From Actinocorallia populi (GTDB lineage: Bacteria; Actinomycetota; Actinomycetes; Streptosporangiales; Streptosporangiaceae), in assembly GCF_002995495.1 (NCBI RefSeq), contig NZ_PVZV01000001.1:682001-746000 (forward strand): a DNA stretch of 64,000 bases, given 5' to 3'. The notes under the pieces were generated by a model, which saw only the letters and a program-made list of their open reading frames with translations, ran no database searches and had not been told where the DNA came from. Position 1 is the first letter of the stretch; each line of letters begins with the position of its first letter. Shown in pieces: positions 16,816-25,217 of this stretch. The position numbers and the translations under genes were made by a program.

Positions 16816-18204
16816 ATGACGAAGGTGACGCCGAAGGTCGCGGTCAGCGTGGTCTTCGTGTGCTCGATGTTCCTCTCGATCCTCGACACCACCATCGTCA
16901 ACGTGGCGCTGCCCCGGATGGCGGAGTCGTTCGGCGTCCCCGTCGGCGGCATCGGGGCGATCGTCACCGGTTACCTGGTGAGCCTCGCCGTGGTCATCCC
17001 GGCCTCGGGCTGGCTGGCCGACAGGTTCGGCTACCGCAAGATCTTCCTGGTGGCGCTGGCGGTCTTCACCCTCGCGTCCGCGCTGTGCGGGCTGGCCCAG
17101 AACGAGGGCCAGCTGATCGCCTTCCGGGTGCTGCAGGGCGTGGGCGGCGGCATGATGACGCCCGTCGGCTTCGCCATGCTGCTGCGGGAGTTCCCGCCGG
17201 CCGAGCGGCTGCGGGCCAACCAGGTCCTCATGGTGCCGACCGCGCTGGCCCCGGCCTGCGGCCCCGTGGTGGGCGGCCTGCTGGTGGACACGGTCGGCTG
17301 GCGCTGGGTGTTCTACGTCAACGTGCCGATCGGGATCGGGGCGTTCCTCTTCGGCCTGCTCACCCTCCCCGACCACGGCGGCAGGAGCGCGGGACGGTTC
17401 GACCTGGCAGGGTTCGTCCTGGCCGGCGCGGGTTTCGCCGGAGTGATGTACGCGCTCACCGAGGGTTCGGCCCTGGGCTGGACCTCGCCGGAGATCCTGG
17501 GCGCGGCGGCGGCCGGGTTCGTCCTGCTGGTCCTGCTGGTGCGCGTCGAGTCCCGCAAGGCGGAGCCGATGGTGCGGTTCGCCCTGTACGGCGACCGCCT
17601 GTTCCGCCGGACGAGCAGCGCGGCGATCCTGTCGACCGCGGGCTTCATGGGCGTGCTGTTCCTGGTGCCGCTCACCCTCCAGGCGAACCGGGGGCTGAGC
17701 GCCCTGCAGGCGGGCCTGTGCGTGTTCCCCGAGGCGCTCGGCGTGATGCTCGGCTCCCGGTTCATGGACCGGCTGTACTCCCGGCTCGGCCCGCGGCGGC
17801 TGATGGCGGGATCGCTCGGCCTGGTCGCCCTGCTGATCCCGCTGGCGGGCGTGGTGCCCCTCGCCGTCCTGCCCGTGGTGATGTTCGCCCTCGGCTACGT
17901 CATGTCGCACGTCTTCGGTTCGGTGACGGCCGCCGCCTTCGCGACGGTGCCGGCGGAGTCGTCGGCCCAGGCGTCCACGCTCTTCAACGCCCAGCGCCAG
18001 CTGGGCGCGGCGCTGGGCGTCGCGACGGCGGCCACCTGCCTGACGCTGCTGGCCCGCTCCGGCGACCACCGCTGGGCGTTCGCGGTCACCGCGGTGTTCT
18101 CGCTGGTGGGCGCGCTGCTCGCCCTGCGGATCCCGGACGAGGACGCCGCCGCCACGATGGGAGCCCCCGCTTCGGCGAAGAATACGCAACCGGCACCCGC
18201 CTGA
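16816..18204 (+). CDS. MFS drug exporter, DHA2 (EmrB/QacA) type
   Basis: 462-residue, roughly 14-helix proton antiporter. Motifs: SILDTTIVNVALP (DHA2 motif D1), GWLADRFGYRKIF (motif A), FRVLQGVGGGMMTPVG (motif B) and PACGPVVGGLLVDTVGWRWVFYVNVPIG (motif C). Family members export antibiotics, dyes or cell-made metabolites. GGGAGGGG lies close before the ATG. No dedicated regulator is adjacent; the HATPase gene follows after a palindrome. Confidence 0.88.
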   Translation: MTKVTPKVAVSVVFVCSMFLSILDTTIVNVALPRMAESFGVPVGGIGAIVTGYLVSLAVVIPASGWLADRFGYRKIFLVALAVFTLASALCGLAQNEGQLIAFRVLQGVGGGMMTPVGFAMLLREFPPAERLRANQVLMVPTALAPACGPVVGGLLVDTVGWRWVFYVNVPIGIGAFLFGLLTLPDHGGRSAGRFDLAGFVLAGAGFAGVMYALTEGSALGWTSPEILGAAAAGFVLLVLLVRVESRKAEPMVRFALYGDRLFRRTSSAAILSTAGFMGVLFLVPLTLQANRGLSALQAGLCVFPEALGVMLGSRFMDRLYSRLGPRRLMAGSLGLVALLIPLAGVVPLAVLPVVMFALGYVMSHVFGSVTAAAFATVPAESSAQASTLFNAQRQLGAALGVATAATCLTLLARSGDHRWAFAVTAVFSLVGALLALRIPDEDAAATMGAPASAKNTQPAPA

Positions 18205-18270
18205 GGCCGCCAGGTGTCCGGAAACGGTTGCGGCCTTGACCATAAAAGAGCACCATTGTGTCACTGACCA

Positions 18271-18285
18271 ATCACGCAGCGTGAT
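18271..18285 (+). promoter_or_regulatory. 15-bp perfect palindrome upstream of the HATPase gene
   Basis: ATCACGC-A-GCGTGAT, 19 bases before the start codon at 18304, in a locally A/T-richer stretch. Its position suggests an operator for the two-gene ATPase/B3-B4 unit; the binding protein is unknown. Confidence 0.45.
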
Positions 18286-18303
18286 CATGGTGGAGGCGGC
18301 GCG

Positions 18304-18771
18304 ATGGGTGCTCAAGTACGCAGTCTGCGGCTTCCCGGCCGTCCGGAGCAGGTCGGGGCGGCCCGGCGCTTCGTCGCCGACGCCCTGGGGGCCGCTCACG
18401 CCCACCGGGACGCGGCGGTCCTCCTGGTCAGCGAGACGGCCACGAACGCCGTCGAGCACAGCGGCAGCGGCGGTCCCGGCGGGCACTTCGTCATCACCGT
18501 CAGCCACACCGACGCCTGGGCCAGGGTGGTGGTCGCCGACGAGGGGTCGGTGGGCATCCCGTGCTTCTGCCGGGTGAGCGCCGAGTCCACCGAGGGCAGG
18601 GGCAGCGAGCTCCTGGACGGGTGCGCCTCCCGGTGGGGCTTCACCCGCGGCCCCAGGGGCACCCATGTGTGGTTCGACGTCGGCACCGAACCGCCGGAAC
18701 CGGGGTGCCGTCCCTGCCCGAGCCGGGCTGAGGCGGTGGCCGGCGGCGCCCCCGGCATACTGGAACCATGA
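18304..18771 (+). CDS. Anti-sigma-factor-like ATP-binding protein (HATPase_c_2)
   Basis: 155 residues with a GHKL ATPase fold: N box LLVSETATNAVEHS, G1 VVADEGS, and G2-like ESTEGRGSELLDGCASRWGF. This RsbW/SpoIIAB-like stand-alone type is very abundant in filamentous actinobacteria and may phosphorylate anti-sigma antagonists or bind sigma factors. The last 25 residues are Pro/Cys/Gly-rich and overlap the next gene by 4 bases (ATGA). Its target is not evident. Confidence 0.8.
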   Translation: MGAQVRSLRLPGRPEQVGAARRFVADALGAAHAHRDAAVLLVSETATNAVEHSGSGGPGGHFVITVSHTDAWARVVVADEGSVGIPCFCRVSAESTEGRGSELLDGCASRWGFTRGPRGTHVWFDVGTEPPEPGCRPCPSRAEAVAGGAPGILEP

Positions 18772-19409
18772 TCGAACAAGTCGTCGTCGACGAGTCCGTC
18801 CACGCGCTGCGCCCCGACTTCGGGGTCCTGGTGATGACCGCCCACGGGCTGCGCAACGGCCCGGGCGACGCGGAATCGGCCTCCTGGCTGGCGGCCGCCG
18901 CGCGCACGGCGAACCCGGAGGATCCCCATGTCCACGCTTGGCGCGAGGCGTACCGGGCGTTCGGCGCCAAGCCGAACCGCACGCGTCCGTCGGTGGACGC
19001 GCTGCTGCGCCGGGCGGACTCGCTGCCGTCCATCAACCGCGTCGTGGACGCCTACAACGCCGTCAGCGTGGAGTACGCGCTGCCGATCGGCGGGGAGGAC
19101 CTCGACAGGTACCTGGGTCCGGCCCGCCTGACGGTCGCCACGGGACGGGAGACGTTCGACGCGGACGAGCCGCCTCTGCCGGGCGAGGTGATCTGGCGGG
19201 ACGACGAGGGCGTGACGTGCCGGCGTTGGAACTGGCGGCAGTGCGTCCGGACCCGGATCACCGAGGACACCCGAAATGCCGTTTTTCTTCTGGAAAGGCT
19301 GGAGCCTTACCCGTGGGAACGGCTGCACGCGGCGGGCGAGGCATTGGCGACCCGGCTGCGCGCGATCTCTCCCGAGGTCGAGATCGAGGGAAGGCTGCTG
19401 CAGGCGTAA
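18768..19409 (+). CDS. B3/B4 domain protein (PheRS beta editing-domain-like)
   Basis: 213 residues matching stand-alone B3/B4 domains: PSVDALLRRADSLPSINRVVDAYNAVSVEYALPIGGEDLDR, then GEVIWRDDEGVTCRRWNWRQCVRTRITEDTRNAVFLLERL. These relatives of the PheT editing domain may hydrolyse mischarged aminoacyl-tRNA or other amino-acyl compounds, but the function is unproven. Translationally coupled to the HATPase gene by a 4-base overlap, a pairing with no obvious explanation. Confidence 0.82.
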   Translation: MIEQVVVDESVHALRPDFGVLVMTAHGLRNGPGDAESASWLAAAARTANPEDPHVHAWREAYRAFGAKPNRTRPSVDALLRRADSLPSINRVVDAYNAVSVEYALPIGGEDLDRYLGPARLTVATGRETFDADEPPLPGEVIWRDDEGVTCRRWNWRQCVRTRITEDTRNAVFLLERLEPYPWERLHAAGEALATRLRAISPEVEIEGRLLQA

Positions 19410-19461
19410 AGACTCCGGACACTCTCCGGTCAAAAAGGCGAACAGGTTTCTGGAACAACGG

Positions 19462-19496
19462 AAATCCGCCGCGGAGAGGCTCTCCACGGCGGATTT
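19462..19496. terminator. Bidirectional hairpin between convergent genes
   Basis: AAATCCGCCG (19462-19471) pairs with CGGCGGATTT (19487-19496); GGAGA/TCTCC inside extends the stem. A-rich on one side and T-rich on the other, it can terminate both the B3/B4 gene and the XRE-TPR gene. Confidence 0.75.
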
Positions 19497-19505
19497 TCCG
19501 GTACG

Positions 19506-20801
19506 TCAGTGGTCGGCGAAGGCCTGAGCGTCCTGCCGGGTGGGCCGCAACCCCACTGACTCCAGCGCCCTGCGGTAGGCGGCGGTCGCGCTGGCGCCGT
19601 CACCCGCCGCGTCGAAGAGGTCGCCCAGCTCGCGGGAGAGCGAGGCGGTGAGCCTGCTGGCGGGCAGCCGCTCGAGCCGGACGGCGGTGGCCCGCAGGAT
19701 GGTCAGCGCCGCCTCCCGGCCGGACTGCGCCAGATGCGCCTGGGCCAGCACGAGCTGCGCCTGCGCCATGATCGGGCCGAAGTCCTGGCGGGGCATGCCG
19801 TCCAGGGTGTGGCGGACGGTGGAGACCGCCTCGTCCAGCCGGCCGAGCCGGATCAGCGCCCGCGCGGACTCGATGACGCAGGCCGTCGCCTCGTCCCCGC
19901 TCAGCTCGGGCGCGGCGGACATCAGGAGGTCCAGCGCGCGCCGGTTGTCGGTCTCGTCGCCGTGGATCAGCGCCCGGGCTCCGGCCACCCGGAGCCGGGC
20001 CTGCGCCGCGGAACGCGACCGCGCCGAGGCCGTCACCAGCGCCTGGTCGGCGAGGTAGATGGCGTCGCCCAGCGCGCCCTCCGCGAGGGCACGCTCGCTG
20101 GCCCTGCGGTGGTCGACGGTGATGTCCGTCTCGTCCGGCATGTGTCGGGTGAGCGCCTGCGCCCGCACGGTGTCGCCCCGGTCGAGGTAGGCCAGCAGCA
20201 GCACCCGGGCGACCTCGGCGAGGTCGGAGCCGCTGGTCAGGCCGAGCCCGGTGAGCCGCTCCAGCGCCCGCTCGCCCAGCGCCACGGCCTGGCCGAGGTC
20301 GCCGACCGCGTGGTAGCAGCGGGTCAGCGCGATGACGGAGGGCAGCCAGCTGGTGCGGCCCGCGTCCCGTTCGGCCAGCTCGCGCAGCTCCTCGAACTCC
20401 GCGATGGCCTCGCCGGTCCGGCCGAGCCGCTCCAGCGCGGCGGCACGGCCCCAGCGGGCCCGCAGGGTCAGTTCGGGATTGTCGTCGGCGGCGATGACCT
20501 CGTCGAAGCCCTCGAGCGCCCCGAGGGCGTCCCCGCCGAGCAGCGCGAGCTCGCAGTGCCGGGCGCGGACCTCGACATGGGCGCGCTGCTCGGGCTCGAT
20601 GCCCTCGGAGAGGTACTCCGGGGTGCAGCCCAGCCGCTCGGCGAGCAGCTTCAGCACGGCCGGGGTGGGGGTGCGCTTGCCCGACTCGATCAATGAAATG
20701 TAACTGTCGGAGAGGTCGTGCCCGGCCAGTTGGGCCTGCGACATGCGGCGGGTCAGCCGCAGGTCACGCACGCGCTCTCCGACACTGCCTGGACCCGGCA
20801 T
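19506..20801 (-). CDS. XRE-family helix-turn-helix regulator with TPR repeats
   Basis: 431 residues. N-terminal HTH (about 8-65): VGERVRDLRLTRRMSQAQLAGHDLSDSYISLIESGKRTPTPAVLKLLAERLG. The remainder is TPR-like helix pairs (for example GEAIAEFEELRELAERD, GQAVALGERALERL, GDTVRAQALTRH, DEAVSTVRHTLD, ASATAAYRRALESVG), which usually sense a peptide or partner protein. ATG at 20801 is chosen because the HTH begins right after it and GAGAGAG precedes it; longer frames add non-homologous sequence. Regulatory target unknown. Confidence 0.8.
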   Translation of the reverse strand: MPGPGSVGERVRDLRLTRRMSQAQLAGHDLSDSYISLIESGKRTPTPAVLKLLAERLGCTPEYLSEGIEPEQRAHVEVRARHCELALLGGDALGALEGFDEVIAADDNPELTLRARWGRAAALERLGRTGEAIAEFEELRELAERDAGRTSWLPSVIALTRCYHAVGDLGQAVALGERALERLTGLGLTSGSDLAEVARVLLLAYLDRGDTVRAQALTRHMPDETDITVDHRRASERALAEGALGDAIYLADQALVTASARSRSAAQARLRVAGARALIHGDETDNRRALDLLMSAAPELSGDEATACVIESARALIRLGRLDEAVSTVRHTLDGMPRQDFGPIMAQAQLVLAQAHLAQSGREAALTILRATAVRLERLPASRLTASLSRELGDLFDAAGDGASATAAYRRALESVGLRPTRQDAQAFADH

Positions 20802-20996
20802 GACAACTCTCTCGCGGAAGATCGGGGGTGGTGGGAGATGCCAACATAATTCACACCGAACGATCTGTGAGTGCGAAAAGAACCCACACGGTGCATTCGC
20901 AAGACTAGCCAATCAGGGGCCGTCATAGCCGCGCTGTATCACACCTGTGACATTAGGGGTCAGGAACACAGTGCGGATGGCTGTAAACCCCGGATA

Positions 20997-21038
20997 CGAC
21001 CGCGGCCCGCGCCCCCTTCGGGGCGCGGGCCGCGGTCG
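20997..21038. terminator. 19-bp GC-rich terminator hairpin
   Basis: The arms 20997-21015 and 21020-21038 are perfectly complementary with the loop CTTC, just after the stop of the leftward PH-domain gene. About 180 bases of the adjoining spacer (20802-20996) hold the XRE-gene promoter region and the palindrome TCACA-CC-TGTGA at 20939-20950. Confidence 0.85.
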
Positions 21039-21047
21039 GTCCGGAGG

Positions 21048-21809
21048 TCAGCCCTCCGGCACCTCGTCGGGTACCACGCGCTCGGCGAGCTGGCGGTGGA
21101 GTTCGGCGGCCTGCCGGTGCCACTCGCCCGCCTCGCCGACCAGCTGGTCGAGCTGGGACTGCACGCCCTCCAGGCGCAGCCGCCTGGTCTCCAGGTCGTG
21201 CACGTTTCCGGTGGTGACCTCGGCCGCGAGCTCGGTGCGCATCTTCGGAACGGCGTCGATCATCTCGCGCAGCCGCTCCTCCAACGACTTCGTCTTGCCG
21301 TTGGGGAAGATCATCTCGCAGACCTCGGCGTACAGCTGGTCCGGATAGGGCAGGAAGTCGACCTCGCGCAGCGCCTGGTCCTGGCCCGCGGACTCGGCGA
21401 TGAACTTGCCGTAGCCCAGCACCCTGCCCACGGGCGAGCGCTCGTAGCTCATGTCCGTGACCTTCGACAGCGGCATCATCGCCACGTCGCGGGTGATGAG
21501 CCCCGTGGTCAGCAGCATGCGCTGGTTGGTGATCACGAAGTAGACGACCGACCACTCGGCGACCTCGTAGACGAACCAGCCGAGCAGGACCAGCCAGCCC
21601 AGCCAGATGAAGTCGACGACCTGGCCGGCCTCGCCCCCGGCGACCCTGTTGGAGAGGATCCCCGCCAGGATCAGCCCGCCGAGCACGAACAGGACCGGCT
21701 TCATCAGCACGGCCGGGTGCTTGCGCACCACGATGACCTGGCGCTCCTGGGGCAGCAGGTAACGGTTGATCGTGGCCGGAGCGGAGTCTCCCGGCGTGAC
21801 CAGCCTCAT
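21048..21809 (-). CDS. Bacterial PH-domain (DUF304/bPH_2) membrane protein
   Basis: 253 residues. Two membrane helices (about 36-56 and 66-90: VLFVLGGLILAGIL and FIWLGWLVLLGWFVYEVAEW) precede a bPH_2 domain with YFVITNQRMLLTTGLITRDVAMMPLSKVTDMSYERSPVGRVLGYGKF. The C-terminal 60 residues are helical and charged. Such proteins are common in actinobacteria; their role is unknown, possibly membrane stress or transport assembly. Start overlaps the stop of the 52-residue gene upstream by 4 bases. Confidence 0.85.
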   Translation of the reverse strand: MRLVTPGDSAPATINRYLLPQERQVIVVRKHPAVLMKPVLFVLGGLILAGILSNRVAGGEAGQVVDFIWLGWLVLLGWFVYEVAEWSVVYFVITNQRMLLTTGLITRDVAMMPLSKVTDMSYERSPVGRVLGYGKFIAESAGQDQALREVDFLPYPDQLYAEVCEMIFPNGKTKSLEERLREMIDAVPKMRTELAAEVTTGNVHDLETRRLRLEGVQSQLDQLVGEAGEWHRQAAELHRQLAERVVPDEVPEG

Positions 21810-21964
21810 GCGCCCAGCGAGGACACGAACGTGCCGACGGCCGTGGCGGCGTCACCGAGGCCTGCGGCCATACGGTTGATCAGATCCGCCGCGGCGCCGG
21901 GTTGGTTGACTACGTAGAGGACGGCGAGTATCCCACCGGCCCACTTGAGGTGCTTCTTGTTCAC
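21806..21964 (-). CDS. Small membrane protein upstream of the PH-domain gene
   Basis: 52 residues: basic start NKKHLKWAGG, one hydrophobic segment ILAVLYVVNQPGAAADLI, then a mildly hydrophobic Ala/Gly tail. GTG at 21964 is chosen because GGGAGGCGG precedes it at normal spacing. Overlaps the PH-domain start by ATGA, so the two products may act together. No known family. Confidence 0.55.
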   Translation of the reverse strand: MNKKHLKWAGGILAVLYVVNQPGAAADLINRMAAGLGDAATAVGTFVSSLGA

Positions 21965-22055
21965 GAACCGCCTCCCGCAGAGGACTGCCAGACCCAGCCC
22001 CACAGTAGCGGTCCTACCCCGGAAAAACCCCTTTCCCACCGGGGGTTTCGCGATT

Positions 22056-22283
22056 TCATCCGCCGAGGCGGGGTGACCTTTCAGCGGCCACGATCGCGAG
22101 CACACGCAGGTGTCGGCGGGCTATCTTCTCGACCAGATCCGGTTCGTCCGATCCGATCACGTCATGAGCGCCGTGAAGTGCGGCGGAGACGCATCGATCG
22201 ACGGTGGAAACCGGATGGACGGCGGCGAACTCCTTGCGCAGCCGCCCGGCCAGTTCTTCGTAAGCCTGCAGGTCCTGAGCCAT
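22056..22283 (-). CDS. Small helical protein of unknown function
   Basis: 75 residues: YEELAGRLRKEFAAVHPVSTVDRCVSAALHGAHDVIG and LVEKIARRHLRVLAIVAAERS, three predicted helices. A good GAGGTGAGGAAA ribosome region lies before the ATG. Composition (Arg/Ala/Val, no shadow bias) and codon use support it being real. Similar three-helix proteins are widespread in actinobacteria; no function known. Confidence 0.6.
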   Translation of the reverse strand: MAQDLQAYEELAGRLRKEFAAVHPVSTVDRCVSAALHGAHDVIGSDEPDLVEKIARRHLRVLAIVAAERSPRLGG

Positions 22284-22429
22284 CGACGCGTTTCCTCACC
22301 TCGCTCGCAAAGCCCCGGCGGGTCCCCCAGCGGGCCAGGGCGGCGAGAGGAGCATCACGCTCCGTGCGTGGTTATTACCCGGAGGAGATGCCGGTCGAAC
22401 CTGGCGGACACCGATGTGTCGTGCCTTCG

Positions 22430-23065
22430 TCAGACCGTTCCGTACAGACGGTCGCCGGCGTCGCCGAGGCCGGGGACGATGTAGCCGTTCTCGTCGAGCC
22501 GCTCGTCGATCGCGGCGGTGACCACCTTGATCGGGGTGGTGTCGGGGAAGGCGCGCTCCACCACCGCCAGGCCCTCCGGGGCGGCCAGCAGGGTGATCGC
22601 GGTGACGTCGCGGGCGCCCCGGTCGAACAGCAGGCCGATCGCGGCGGCCAGGGTCCCGCCGGTGGCGAGCATCGGGTCGAGGACGTAGCACTGGCGGCCC
22701 GACAGGTCGTCCGGCAGGCGGGTGGCGTACGTCTCGGCCTGCAGGGTGCCCTCGTTGCGGACCATCCCGAGGAAGCCGACCTCGGCGGTGGGCAGCAGCC
22801 GCGTCATGCCGTCCAGCATGCCCAGGCCCGCCCGCAGGATCGGCACCACCAGCGGGACCGGGCGGGCCAGGCGGACGCCCTTGGCGGGCCGGACCGGCGT
22901 GTCCACGGTGACGGAGGTCACGCGCACGTCACGGGTGGCCTCGTAGGCCAGCAGAGTGACGAGTTCGTCGGCCAGACGGCGAAATGTTGGCGAATCGGTG
23001 CTCACGTCACGCAAAGTAGTCAATTTGTGTGCCACAAGCGGGTGGTCCACCGCGAGGATCTCCAT
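22430..23065 (-). CDS. upp: Uracil phosphoribosyltransferase
   Basis: Salvage enzyme making UMP from uracil and PRPP. 211 residues, normal length: [43 protein letters not shown], the PRPP loop [17 protein letters not shown] and [28 protein letters not shown] at 23065 gives [10 protein letters not shown] as in the family; GTG at 23074 is possible. Divergent from the small gene at 23117 with about 50 bases between. Confidence 0.95.
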   Translation of the reverse strand: MEILAVDHPLVAHKLTTLRDVSTDSPTFRRLADELVTLLAYEATRDVRVTSVTVDTPVRPAKGVRLARPVPLVVPILRAGLGMLDGMTRLLPTAEVGFLGMVRNEGTLQAETYATRLPDDLSGRQCYVLDPMLATGGTLAAAIGLLFDRGARDVTAITLLAAPEGLAVVERAFPDTTPIKVVTAAIDERLDENGYIVPGLGDAGDRLYGTV

Positions 23066-23116
23066 GTTCTTCACGCTAACAGGGATGAGACATGGTGGAG
23101 CGGGAAGGAGAGGCCC

Positions 23117-23293
23117 ATGGACGGGAGTGAACAGTGGACGGAGGAGGAGGTCCGTGACCGGCTCCGGCGCCGCGCCGCCTTCCTGCGCGACCTCGCCGAG
23201 GCGCGGGAGCTTCGCCGGCGGGTGGCCCCCCGCCGCTCCCGGCGCGCGCAGATCCATGCGACCCTCCGAAGGAGGACTTTTCGTACTGAGTAG
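23117..23293 (+). CDS. Small Arg-rich protein
   Basis: 58 residues: [36 protein letters not shown] then basic tail [29 protein letters not shown] lies 4-12 bases before the ATG. The charged helix plus basic tail could bind nucleic acid, but this is only compositional. Divergent from upp. Confidence 0.5.
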   Translation: MDGSEQWTEEEVRDRLRRRAAFLRDLAEARELRRRVAPRRSRRAQIHATLRRRTFRTE

Positions 23294-23432
23294 TGTTCGG
23301 TACTGATCCATCGTTCCGGCCGGACCGCCCGAGCGAAGCGACCGGGCAACGAGGAATTACCCGGCTCTCCCCTCACCGCGGCCCGGCATCTGGGAACATT
23401 CCGGTGGGCGCACAGGACTCGGCGGGTGAGTG

Positions 23433-23921
23433 ATGACGGACAACGAGGCGACAGATTTCGCCGTCGTGGTGTATCGGGAGGAAACCAGCTGGGAGGCCGA
23501 ACTCCTTCCAGTGGCGCTGACCGAGGACCTCGACGGATTCGTCCACGCGCTCCGGCAGATCCCGGGGCTCGGCGGCACCATCGGACTGGCCGCGGTCGGC
23601 GACGACTTCTTCGTCGCGGTCCGCATCCTCGGCGAGGAGGTGATGGTCTTCCTCTCCGACGTCACCGCCTCCCTCGACTGGCCGCTCGCCCGGCAGGTCC
23701 TGGAGTACCTGGAGATCGACATCCCCGACGAGGACGACGACCTCGACCAGGTGCTGCCCGTCGGCGACATGTCGATCTTCGCCGACCTCGGCATGGACGA
23801 GATGGAGCTCGGCGCGATCTCCGGCGACCTCGAGGCCTACCCCGACGAGATGCTGCTCTCCGTCGGCGAGAAGATCGGTTTCGCCGCACCCCTGGAGCGG
23901 GCCCTCGACAGCCTGGCGTGA
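23433..23921 (+). CDS. tRNA adenosine deaminase-associated protein (copy 1)
   Basis: 162 residues. DFAVVVYREETSWEAELLPVALTEDLDGFVHALRQIPGLGGTIGLAAVGDDFFVAVRILGEEVMVFLSDVTAS is the hallmark of the actinobacterial family named for its constant position next to tadA. Highly acidic second half. Biochemical role unknown. A GTG at 23430 directly precedes the ATG. First of a three-gene unit with copy 2 and tadA. Confidence 0.88.
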   Translation: MTDNEATDFAVVVYREETSWEAELLPVALTEDLDGFVHALRQIPGLGGTIGLAAVGDDFFVAVRILGEEVMVFLSDVTASLDWPLARQVLEYLEIDIPDEDDDLDQVLPVGDMSIFADLGMDEMELGAISGDLEAYPDEMLLSVGEKIGFAAPLERALDSLA

Positions 23922-23941
23922 CCGCAGGTCACAATAGAGGA

Positions 23942-24409
23942 GTGCCGTACTTCGCCGCAGTGTTCGCGCAGACCGATGAAGGCTGGATGGCCGCCGAGGC
24001 CGAACTCGCCGAAAGCGAGACGACCGAGGATGTGACCGACCTCCTTCGCGAAGCCGCCCTCGAAACCTCCGGCGGCCCCGTCCTCCTCCTCGTCGAGGAG
24101 AACGACGCCTGGTTCGGCGTCCTCCGCCTCGACGGGGAAGACGACCCCAGGGTCTTCCTCTCCGACGGCTCCGCCGCCCACAACAGCGCCCTCGGCGGGC
24201 TCCTCACCGAGCTCACCGAACCCGTCGGCGAGCACACCGGACCCGCCGCCGACGGCGACCCCCTCGGCGACCCCGCCCTCCTCGCCGACCTCGGCACCGA
24301 CGAAACCCGGCTCCTGCGGCTCAGCGAGCGCGCCATCCCCACCGACGCCCTCACCGACATCGCCGAACACGCCGGATTCACCGAAGAACTCGACTCCCTC
24401 CGCGCCTGA
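23942..24409 (+). CDS. tRNA adenosine deaminase-associated protein (copy 2)
   Basis: 155 residues, acidic. Shares with the preceding gene the N-terminal strand-helix layout (PYFAAVFAQTDEGWMAAEAEL versus FAVVVYREETSWEAELL), the central VLLLVEENDAWFGVLRLDGEDDPRVFLSDGSAA and the C-terminal GDPALLADLGTDE, so it is a diverged tandem duplicate. GTG at 23942 has GAGGA just before it. Four bases separate its stop from tadA. Confidence 0.82.
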   Translation: MPYFAAVFAQTDEGWMAAEAELAESETTEDVTDLLREAALETSGGPVLLLVEENDAWFGVLRLDGEDDPRVFLSDGSAAHNSALGGLLTELTEPVGEHTGPAADGDPLGDPALLADLGTDETRLLRLSERAIPTDALTDIAEHAGFTEELDSLRA

Positions 24410-24412
24410 GCC

Positions 24413-24880
24413 ATGCCCGACGACCCGCTGCCCCGCTACCGGGCCTGGATGCGCCAAGCCCTCACCGAAGCCCACCGAGCCGACCCCGACGTCCCCATCG
24501 GCGCCGTGGTCACCGGACCCGACGGCACCGTCCTGGCCCGCGCCCACAACGAACGAGAACACACCGGCGACCCCACCGCCCACGCCGAGATCCTCGCCCT
24601 CCGCCGCGCCGCCACGGCCCTCGGCCGATGGCGCCTCACCGGCTGCACCCTCACCGTCACCCTCGAACCCTGCACCATGTGCGCCGGAGCAGCCGTCCTC
24701 GCCCGCGTCGACCGCATCGTCTACGGCGCCACCGACCCCAAAGCAGGCGCCATCGGCTCCCTCTGGGACGTCGCCCGCGACCGTCGCCTCAACCACAACC
24801 CCGAGGTCGTCACGGGGATCCTCGCCGAAGAATGCGCCGCCCCCCTTATCCGTTTCTTCTCCACCCGCAGAGTCAGGTAG
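24413..24880 (+). CDS. tadA: tRNA-specific adenosine deaminase
   Basis: Converts adenosine-34 to inosine in the tRNA-Arg anticodon. 155 residues: zinc and proton-shuttle motif HAEILALRRA, second zinc motif TLEPCTMCAGAAVLARVDRIVYGATDPKAGA and LNHNPEVVTGILAEECAAPLIRFF. Full length. Last gene of the unit; tRNA-Ser follows immediately. Confidence 0.95.
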   Translation: MPDDPLPRYRAWMRQALTEAHRADPDVPIGAVVTGPDGTVLARAHNEREHTGDPTAHAEILALRRAATALGRWRLTGCTLTVTLEPCTMCAGAAVLARVDRIVYGATDPKAGAIGSLWDVARDRRLNHNPEVVTGILAEECAAPLIRFFSTRRVR

Positions 24881-24890
24881 GCTCTCCCGC

Positions 24891-24977
24891 GGTGGTGTCG
24901 CCTAGTGGCCGAGGGCGCGCGCCTCGAAAGCGCGTGATGGGGCAACTCATCCGAGGGTTCAAATCCCTCCACCACCG
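24891..24977 (+). tRNA. tRNA-Ser (anticodon CGA)
   Basis: Acceptor stem GGTGGTG/CACCACC (24891-24897, 24970-24976), anticodon stem CGCGC/GCGCG around loop CTCGAAA with anticodon CGA at 24925-24927, long variable arm (GATGGGGCAACTCATC) as in type II tRNAs, and T-arm GAGGG-TTCAAAT-CCCTC. The CCA end is not encoded. Reads UCG codons, common in GC-rich genomes. Confidence 0.95.
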
Positions 24978-25111
24978 CCGTGCGGGCCCTCCTGCTCGCA
25001 GCCCTTCGGGGCTGCTCGCCGGGGGGCCCGGCTCCTTTTCCACCGGGGGGACGACCCCCCGGGCCCCCCGATGTGGGGGGTCTCCCCCCACGCCCCCCTG
25101 CGCGTGGTGCT

Positions 25112-25217
25112 CTTTGTGGGGGGCTTTCCGTTCTCCTGTGGTGGGGCTTTCCATCCTGTGGTGGGGTTTTTCGTCCTTTGGGGGGCTTTTCGTCCTTGGG
25201 TGGTGGTTCTTGGTTTT
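25112..25217. repeat. About 20-bp degenerate tandem repeats, G/T-rich strand
   Basis: Four to five imperfect units of the form CCTGTGGTGGGGCTTTTCGT start near 25112, 25133, 25155 and 25175 and decay into the stop region of the following leftward gene. The flanking 25030-25110 is made of long C and G runs. Strong strand asymmetry (G/T on plus) suggests slippage; no coding sense. Confidence 0.6.

Noticed and set aside
15799-18666. 955-residue minus-strand open frame over the aldo/keto reductase and MFS genes
   Set aside because: Antisense shadow of high-GC coding DNA: Arg/Gly/His/Glu-rich with no domain, while the plus-strand genes have full motifs and a terminator.
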